Assembly: GCA_033675265.1 (NCBI GenBank)
Contig: JAUJYZ010000947.1
Location: 419,501 to 483,500 of the forward strand
Direction of reading: 5' to 3'
Source: Actinostola sp. cb2023
Lineage: Eukaryota; Cnidaria; Anthozoa; Actiniaria; Actinostolidae
Length of the DNA: 64,000 nucleotides
Shown here: one piece after another, positions 58,018-64,000 of the stretch
How the letters are laid out: every line of letters begins with the position of its first letter
How positions within the stretch are numbered: the stretch's first letter is position 1
Program-made: the position numbers and the translations under genes
Notes under the pieces: generated by a model
What the model was told of the DNA's origin: nothing
Seen by the model: the letters and a program-made list of their open reading frames with translations, nothing else
The model's database searches: none

Positions 58018-58132
58018 TTAAAACTCATCGTCAATGATAAGTTTGGGGTTGGATACCGGGGCAGTAGCTGGTCACGCCTGACCACGCCCTTCCAAAGGAG
58101 GTAACCATGGCAACCGGGCCACAGCTCACCAC
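58018..58132 (-). repeat. Ngaro split direct repeat, inner copy (B1)
   Basis: 115 bp identical to 57617-57731, offset by exactly 401 bp, just downstream of the recombinase stop codon on the - strand. Confidence 0.85.
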
Positions 58133-58262
58133 CAAAGATCTACCAAGGTGCTTGGAAGAGGACTCTGTGGTTAGGTTACCATGGAACCTCCGACTCCAAA
58201 CATACCAAGCACCAACCCCACTAAAATAACTGGCGAACCATGACCTTTCTAATGGTTTTTAA

Positions 58263-59653
58263 TTAAGTTAGCTGCACAGACGTTGAAGCCAGAGCTTCCA
58301 CTGGTGTCCTAATGTAGCCTTTGTACGCATTGCTGGACCACCGGCCCAGAGTTTGGATCAAGTGATTAGGAACGCCATTACGAGCTGCGACCGTAGCCGC
58401 CCCGATGCGGAAGCTATGACTCGAGTAATTGCCCGGGATCTTCGCAGCGGTCATAATGTCTCGTAGCCATTTCGTAAGTAACACGCGGGTTAGCGGTTGA
58501 CCCGACTGCAACAAGAAAAGTGGGCCAGGAGCGTCGCCTCTGATGTTCAAGTAGACTAGAATGGCTTCCACGGCACATAAGGGGGGTTTGGCTTTACCAA
58601 CGTAAATACAACAACCCTTACGAAAGGGATCAGTTTTGGAGGCCTTGATGTTGACACGGATACACGATGGCGAGGCAGAGGAGTCGATTGCTAAGTCCTG
58701 CACATTTAGGTGAATGGCCGCCGAATAGCTATTCAAGCTGGGAATTGTAAATTCCGCCGACCGCAAAAAGCCAAAGTACGCTAAACAACAGGCCGCCCAA
58801 AACATGGAGTGGTCCGCCAACGCCATATTAAGATGGCTGTGAATCGTATACCATTTTCACTACTAAAATCACCGCTCATTGTCTCGGTGCGATTAAGTTA
58901 TGGGAGAATGAGATTGGACCGAGGCCATGAGCGAAGCGCGACGCGGACGTACGTACGTACAGGAAGTAAGTAGATCGAGTAACGGCGTCGCCGAAGGGGA
59001 GGTGGGAGGGTCGGAAAAATCTTTTCGTCGTCCTTGTAGAAGATCGTGTAAAAGCCCCGAAATTGAATAATTTGGTTCTTAAATACCCGAATAAAAGCAC
59101 GTGGTGATGCAGGGCATTCCAACAAACCCTCCCGAGGGAAATGAGACTCATGATTCGCATCCGTTGGTATTTCACGGAGTTTTTCAGTAATGAAAATAGT
59201 TAACATAATGACATCCGTAATTGGCAAGCGGTCAATCGTCTTCACGCCCTGTACGCGTTTGATCCCTTTTACCACTCTCTCTAGTCTCAGGCAGTTGAGT
59301 AATGGGTCGGAAAAACCCTGTTCGATGTGAAGTGCGCGCACTGCTGAGAGGTACACTTTAATTGATGAAGACTGAATGAAGTTTGACAAAAACGTCGCAA
59401 ACAAGCACAATGTCCACTCATCAGCTGGACAAACCGATCCATCTGCACCAACCTTACCCAGCTGAGTACAGAAGTTTATAAATCTCTTCTGGCCAGTGGC
59501 ATAGGAACGACGAGTTGACGGAGCTAGACCTTGCAGAAGCAACTCTCGACAGCGCAACTCTAGCGAGGCGAAGTGAGATCCTCCAACAGACGACTTGGTA
59601 TTGGGGTCGGTGACGGTTGGGCCCACGGAGCCAGCTGTCGGAAGACCTGCCAA
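58263..59653 (-). pseudogene. Tyrosine recombinase of the Ngaro element, interrupted
   Basis: Would integrate the circular cDNA copy by site-specific recombination. The N-terminal part reads from about 59653 (LAPSTRRSYATGQKRFINFC, a typical SAM-like core-binding domain) to RLPITDVIMLTI. The C-terminal part is open from about 58850 to 58263 and has FLRSAEFT, ASKTDPFRKG, HSFRIG (HxxR), LGRWSS and NAYKGYIRT, giving the conserved Arg, Lys, His-x-x-Arg, Trp and the nucleophile Tyr. A 345-bp insertion (58853-59197) separates them and puts them in different frames. The first part overlaps the RT ORF by about 94 nt in the -1 frame. Confidence 0.82.
58853..59197. mobile_element. 345-bp insertion inside the recombinase ORF
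   Basis: Bounded by imperfect inverted ends ATTTTCACTACTAAAAT and, inverted, ATTTTCATTACTGAAAA. The recombinase frame reads sensibly up to RLPITDVIMLTI and again from IHSHLNMALADHSMFW. The translation between is not recombinase-like. I could not fix a target-site duplication. Confidence 0.65.
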
Positions 59654-61158
59654 CGAAAGCGAGAAAGTGCGTCAGCTATAGGGTTCTCGACCCCAGGGAC
59701 ATGTACTGAAGCAAAGGAGAAATTGAATCTCGCGGCTGCCAAAAGAAGACTACGCACGAGACGCATGATGCATGGGACCTTGGAGGTTCTAGAGTTGAGG
59801 ATCGCGACCACCGCTTCGTTGTCCGACCTCAACAGGATATGCTGCCTAAACCAATGATGGCCCCACACGTGTGCCGCGATAACAATGGGAAAAAGCTCTT
59901 TGTAGGCAATCGAGAAAGGATCTTGACAAGCAAACCAGAGACCATTAAACCACTCATGGTTGAAGTAAGCACCATAGCCCAAAGCACCAGCCGCGTCCGA
60001 GGTGACTTCCATGGTAGGTACTGCCGACATACCAGGATAAAGCCAAAAACTAACTCCGTTCCACGTCTCTAGAAACTGGAGCCACCAATTCAGGTCCAAG
60101 TGGAATTCTGCGTTGAGGCGAATGGGATGACCGTCATTTCTGAAGCAGCACAACAAATTTATCATGCGGCGGAGAAATGTTCGACCTGGCCAAACGACTT
60201 TGGCTGCATGATGCAGGTGACCAATAAGAGATTGCAGTTCCTTTCTACGGCACCACTGACGTGACGCCCAGGAATCGAAGAGTACACGCAACTTGGACAG
60301 TTTGTCACTAGGGAGACGAGCTATTTGATTAATCGAGTCCAGCTCGATACCCAAAACCACCAAGACCGTGGAAGGACCCTCACATTTGTCGGGGTGGAGA
60401 GGGATACCCAGCTCAGAACAAACTCGAAGCGCGATGCTCAGATTACGCGCGCACACGTTCGAATTCTGGGGACCCGCAGTGATAAAATCATCTAGGTAGT
60501 GGACCAACTCAGCGACCTGATACTTGTTAATCAAAATCCACTCCACCATTGCAGCAATAGAGTCAAAAATAAATGGTGCCGACCGAAGGCCAAATGGCAG
60601 GGCTAAATCCACGTAAAACTTACCACGCCATCTCATCCCGAGGAGCGCGCGGTCAGACGGATGAATCGCCACGTTCCGATACGCCGCGAGAACATCGAAT
60701 TTCGCGATGAGAGCACCAAAGCCAAACTTGCTGACCATTTTCACAATGTCATCGACCCTGATGTATTGAAGCGAAAAGCTATCGACGTCAATGCCGTCGT
60801 TTACGCTGGAACCCGCGGGCGACGACAAATCCACAATCAAGCGCCACTTCCCCGGTTGGCCATTCTTAGGTATTACCCCAAAGCTGCTAATATGCAGCTG
60901 AGGTATCGGAGGGTGCGCGAAGGGGCCAGCCACCCTGCCCAAGGCCACCTCATTTGCTAAATACTCATCAATGACTGTGGGATGATCATCTGCAGACTTC
61001 TTATTTCGTTTCGCTGACCGAAGGTCGGGCGCATGATCGAAGCCAAGCTTAAAACCCAGGCGAATACCATTTAGAACGTAGGACACTCGCTCTTGATCCG
61101 GGTGACCTTGCAATTCCAGAGCAAAGCGATCGTGCTTGAGCGGCGTAACACTAGACAC
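59560..61158 (-). CDS. Reverse transcriptase / RNase H of the Ngaro element
   Basis: 532-residue open frame. RT: GKWRLIVDLSSP at about 103-114, catalytic AKFDVLAAY (D155), LPFGLRSAP about 187-195, YLDDF 221-225. RNase H: TSDAAGALGYGAYF (D388), KELFPIVIAAHVW (E421), SDNEAVVAILNS (D446) and NPIADALSR (D496), so all four acidic residues are present. Reads tRNA-independent retroelement cDNA in the known family. The end of the frame overlaps the recombinase frame; a -1 shift would join them. No methyltransferase domain follows. This frame is intact, unlike the recombinase. Confidence 0.93.
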   Translation of the reverse strand: MSSVTPLKHDRFALELQGHPDQERVSYVLNGIRLGFKLGFDHAPDLRSAKRNKKSADDHPTVIDEYLANEVALGRVAGPFAHPPIPQLHISSFGVIPKNGQPGKWRLIVDLSSPAGSSVNDGIDVDSFSLQYIRVDDIVKMVSKFGFGALIAKFDVLAAYRNVAIHPSDRALLGMRWRGKFYVDLALPFGLRSAPFIFDSIAAMVEWILINKYQVAELVHYLDDFITAGPQNSNVCARNLSIALRVCSELGIPLHPDKCEGPSTVLVVLGIELDSINQIARLPSDKLSKLRVLFDSWASRQWCRRKELQSLIGHLHHAAKVVWPGRTFLRRMINLLCCFRNDGHPIRLNAEFHLDLNWWLQFLETWNGVSFWLYPGMSAVPTMEVTSDAAGALGYGAYFNHEWFNGLWFACQDPFSIAYKELFPIVIAAHVWGHHWFRQHILLRSDNEAVVAILNSRTSKVPCIMRLVRSLLLAAARFNFSFASVHVPGVENPIADALSRFRWQVFRQLAPWAQPSPTPIPSRLLEDLTSPR

Positions 61159-61379
61159 CGGGGGAAGAGCAGGTACGGCTGAAAACTAGAACAGCATGAA
61201 TGAGGTGTGCCACTTGATTCAGGGGAGATATCTCCCTGGCGAAGGAGGCTTCCCCCGTGCGGAAGCACTGCGCGACAACAACATACTCATATAACAGTAC
61301 GGCTATGAGCGACGCCTACTCTTACTATTTCAGCGTCACCGTCGCAACAACCATTGTTGTCTATCACCGAGCGCTACGC

Positions 61380-62690
61380 TAGTATACTGAGCTGCCGCCA
61401 TCAGCTGTTGCACCGAGTACGACAGGCACCGAGTGCCATAACAACGAGTATGACACGCAACGAGTATCGAAGCAGACGAGTACGCAAACCACGATCGTCG
61501 TAGCAGCGATTACGACAGGCAGCGAGCACCGAAGCGAACGAGTACGACAGGCAACGCGTGTCATAGCAACCGATTATGACATGCAACGAGTGTCATAGCA
61601 ACCGTGTACGACACGCAACGTGTCATCGCAGACGAGTACGACAGACCACGATTGTCGTAGCAGCGATTACGATGGGCAGCGAGCACTGAAGCGAACGAGT
61701 ACGACACGCAACGAGTGTCATAGCAACCGAGTACGGCACGCAACGAGTGTCATAGCAACCGAGTACGGCACGCAACGAGCGACATAGCAACCGAGTACGA
61801 CAAAACACGATTGTCGTAGCAGCGATTACGATGGGCAGCGAGCACCGACACGAACGAGTACGACACGTAACGAGTGTCATAGCAACCGAGTACGACACGC
61901 AACGAGTGTCATCGCATACGAGTACGACAGACCACGATTGTCGTAGCAGCGATTACGACGGGCAGCGAGCACTGAAGCGAACGAGTACGACACGCAACGA
62001 GTGTCATAGCAACCGAGTACGACACTCAACGAGTATCGAAGACGAGTACGACAGACCACGATTGTCGTAGCAGCGATTACGACGGGCAGCGAGCACTGAA
62101 GCGAACGAGTACGACAGGCAACGCATGTCATAGCAACCGAGTACGACACTCAACGAGTATCGAAGACGAGTACGACAGACCACGATTGTCGTAGCAGCAA
62201 TTACGACGGGCAGCGAGCACTGAAGCGAACAAGTACGACAGGCAACGCATGTCATAGCAACCGAGTATGACACGCAACGAGTGTCGTAGCAGACGAGTAC
62301 GACAGCCACCGTTGTCATAGCAGCGATTACGAGGGCAGCGAGCACCGAAGCCAACGCTTAACGAGTACGACAGGCAACGCGTGTCGTAGCAAACGAGTAT
62401 GACACGCCACGAGTGTCGTAGCAGACGAGTACGACAGCCACCGTTGTCATAGCAGCGATTACGAGGGCAGCGAGCACCGAAGCCAACGCTTAACGAGTAC
62501 GACAGGCAACGCGTGTCGTAGCAACGAGTATGACACGCCACGAGTGTCGTAGCAGACGAGTACGACAGCCACCGTTGTCATAGCAGCGATTACGAAGGGC
62601 GGCGAGCACCGAAGCCAACGCTTAGCGAGTACGACAGGCAACGCGTGTCGTAGCAAACGAGTCTGAGCGATCCCCAACCGACGATAACCC
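61380..62690. repeat. 1.3-kb tandem array inside the retrotransposon
   Basis: Nine copies, spaced 120-160 bp, of GTAGCAGCGATTACGAC (61498, 61658, 61818, 61948, 62068, 62188, 62318, 62448, 62578), each with CGAGTACGACA...CAACG(C/A)GTGTC(A/G)TAGCA words repeated in between. The shorter 20-30-bp motif and its arrangement vary between copies. It separates the gag-like ORF from RT and contains many short spurious frames on both strands. Confidence 0.9.
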
Positions 62691-62902
62691 ACCTGAATTT
62701 ATGCACAGGCTACGCTACAACCACAATAACTGAATCACGGTTTAATACTATATCATAAAACCACCAGGCAATGCGCACAGAATTAACAACCAAACACTGG
62801 TAAGAAACACAATCAATCAGCGTTAAAATAATACATCTATCTATGTGATGCATGACAAGAATAAACAGACACGCAACGAGTGTCAGTCAATGAAGCACGA
62901 TA

Positions 62903-63970
62903 TCAATGCTTGCGGTATTTACCACGGGACACCCCAGGCGATGCTGAACGACCTCTTTGCTTCGCTGATGACTGCCTTTCAGAACAATCCAGCTCCTTGT
63001 GCGAGCCAGAGCACTTCAAGCACCGATGAATGAACCGACATGGAGAATACGGCGACGAACAATGGCCCCGGTTCCACGAGATGCACACGGTTGACGATGA
63101 AGATGATCTAGGGGAGGAGCCGGCAGTATGGAAATTGTATAGTTGGACGTTGATCTGGGACCAATCGACAACTTGTGCGGCCGCAGCATGTTCACGGAAA
63201 GCCTGATCGTAGGCTAACCAGGCCCGTCCACTAAACAACCGGTACGTGCGTATGATTAGCAGCTTGTACAGCAATATATCCCTCCAACGCTGAGGGAAAT
63301 AGGTGGTCATCACCAAAGAGAACACGGAAAACGCCTCGGTCCAGCTTACAATATCCTCCAAACGACGCTTGGGCTTCTTCGGAGCACTTGTCAATACCAA
63401 CCGCCCATCCAGCATTAGTTGAGGCTCAGAATCGCCGACTGGCGTTAGATTCGAGGGCAACAAATCACTCAGATCGATGAATTTCCCCGTCACGATTTGG
63501 CCAACAAGCTTCGCAGGAATAGGCGAGTAGCCCGGGCCCACCACAAATGGTTGGTACAGTGTGGGCATGATGGAGGACATACTAGGCATCGCTGAAATAT
63601 TGGAAGTTGACAACGAACCCGTGACATTTGGGCTCGCATTCAACATGGCTGGCAAAGCTGGCAAAACATTAGCCGACGCGGAAAACGTGTTCATGAACGA
63701 TGGCACGACCACTGGAGACTTACCTCCGACAGCACCTAACTGACTTGGAACTGTGGAAGTCCCCGCAGACAGCAACGAGTTGGCTTGAGACACAATAGAT
63801 GTACTCGTAGGCCATGAAGGAGGCGGCATTTGAACTTTAGCACTAGCAGCGAAGGCATTGTCAACTGCCTGTTGAATCGCTGCCACGATTTCTCCCGAGA
63901 GTTGTGTTCCAGACGTTGGAGAGTCGGTCGACAGGCTTCCTGCTGCCGAAGTAACAGGGACTTCACTCAT
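62903..63970 (-). CDS. Gag-like protein of the Ngaro element
   Basis: Structural protein expected to bind element RNA. Open frame from ATG 63970 (MSEVPVTSAAG) to the stop at 62903, 355 residues; the frame remains open to the window edge, so an upstream start is possible. The N-terminal half is Ser/Ala/Pro-rich; the middle has DILLYKLLIIRTYRLFSG and WLAYDQAFREHAA, typical of the DIRS/Ngaro gag core. Near the C-terminus are a CCCH finger, CISWNRGHCSSPYSPCRFIH, and a knuckle-like CLKCSGSHKELDC (C-x2-C-x3-H-x4-C, one residue short of the usual retroviral spacing). Confidence 0.85.
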   Translation of the reverse strand: MSEVPVTSAAGSLSTDSPTSGTQLSGEIVAAIQQAVDNAFAASAKVQMPPPSWPTSTSIVSQANSLLSAGTSTVPSQLGAVGGKSPVVVPSFMNTFSASANVLPALPAMLNASPNVTGSLSTSNISAMPSMSSIMPTLYQPFVVGPGYSPIPAKLVGQIVTGKFIDLSDLLPSNLTPVGDSEPQLMLDGRLVLTSAPKKPKRRLEDIVSWTEAFSVFSLVMTTYFPQRWRDILLYKLLIIRTYRLFSGRAWLAYDQAFREHAAAAQVVDWSQINVQLYNFHTAGSSPRSSSSSTVCISWNRGHCSSPYSPCRFIHRCLKCSGSHKELDCSERQSSAKQRGRSASPGVSRGKYRKH

Positions 63971-64000
63971 CACGAAGACAAGAAAACCACAGCAAAGCAA

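Larger units (their letters stand above)
57617..64000 (-). mobile_element. Ngaro-type tyrosine-recombinase retrotransposon (3' part complete)
   Basis: On the - strand the order is gag-like ORF, internal tandem array, reverse transcriptase/RNase H, tyrosine recombinase, then two identical 115-bp repeats around a 286-bp segment. Split direct repeats with the order ORFs-B1-A2-B2, a recombinase in place of a DDE integrase, and no methyltransferase domain after RNase H fit Ngaro rather than DIRS1. The matching A1 copy should lie upstream of gag, beyond the window end. The recombinase is interrupted, so this copy is probably not autonomous. Confidence 0.85.

Noticed and set aside
61831..62070. Short ORFs on both strands in the retrotransposon array
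   Set aside because: By-products of the 120-160-bp tandem repeat, without conserved motifs.

Overview
This is a 64 kb piece of animal nuclear DNA. Genes carry GT-AG introns, often phase-consistent across many small exons, and the spaces are packed with small inverted-repeat transposons and minisatellites. The proteins (class IIa HDAC, DNAJB6-type J protein, ANKRD54, a mannose-6-phosphate-receptor-like MRH protein) are metazoan. An active-site Tyr in the class IIa HDAC points to an invertebrate, and the repeat landscape (Ngaro/DIRS element, many TTAA-flanked foldback elements) would suit an anthozoan cnidarian such as a coral. The species is an inference, not a demonstration. All exon models below were built by hand from reading frame, splice signals and phase; every intron phase in the four complete genes is consistent and each total is a whole number of codons.

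Layout: (1) 2.5-26.2 kb, + strand, a class IIa histone deacetylase (HDAC4/5/7/9 type), 22 exons, about 1,087 residues. Its introns hold a dozen foldback elements, a 52-bp satellite, a 5.4-kb 40-bp minisatellite, and a 118-bp tandem repeat that has copied an exon end together with its splice donor. (2) 29.7-36.5 kb, - strand, a DNAJB6-like cochaperone, 9 exons, 240 residues, with a 2.2-kb 25-bp minisatellite in intron 5. (3) 37.7-42.6 kb, + strand, a small single-pass leucine-rich-repeat membrane protein, 7 exons, 337 residues, again with a tandem repeat (84 bp) that has copied an exon end plus its donor. (4) 43.1-45.4 kb, - strand, ANKRD54, 2 exons, 269 residues. (5) 45.7-50.5 kb, + strand, a cation-dependent mannose-6-phosphate-receptor-like protein, 7 exons, 270 residues, followed at 52.2-53.1 kb by the first three exons of a tandem paralogue whose remaining exons I cannot find. 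(6) 57.6 kb to the window end, - strand, a Ngaro-type tyrosine-recombinase retrotransposon: gag-like ORF, 1.3-kb internal tandem array, reverse transcriptase/RNase H, interrupted tyrosine recombinase, and split direct repeats.

The host genes are unrelated in function. ANKRD54 and the receptor are head-to-head with 348 bp between start codons, and DNAJB6 and the LRR gene diverge across 1.2 kb, so both pairs may share promoters. The most unusual signal is that two unrelated genes in one window each carry a tandem array whose unit spans the 3' end of a coding exon and its GTAAGT donor, giving rows of duplicate splice donors. Other notable points are the ancestral catalytic Tyr in the HDAC, four elements with perfect TTAA flanks, and a LAMP-like GYxx-hydrophobic C-terminus on the M6P-receptor-like protein.
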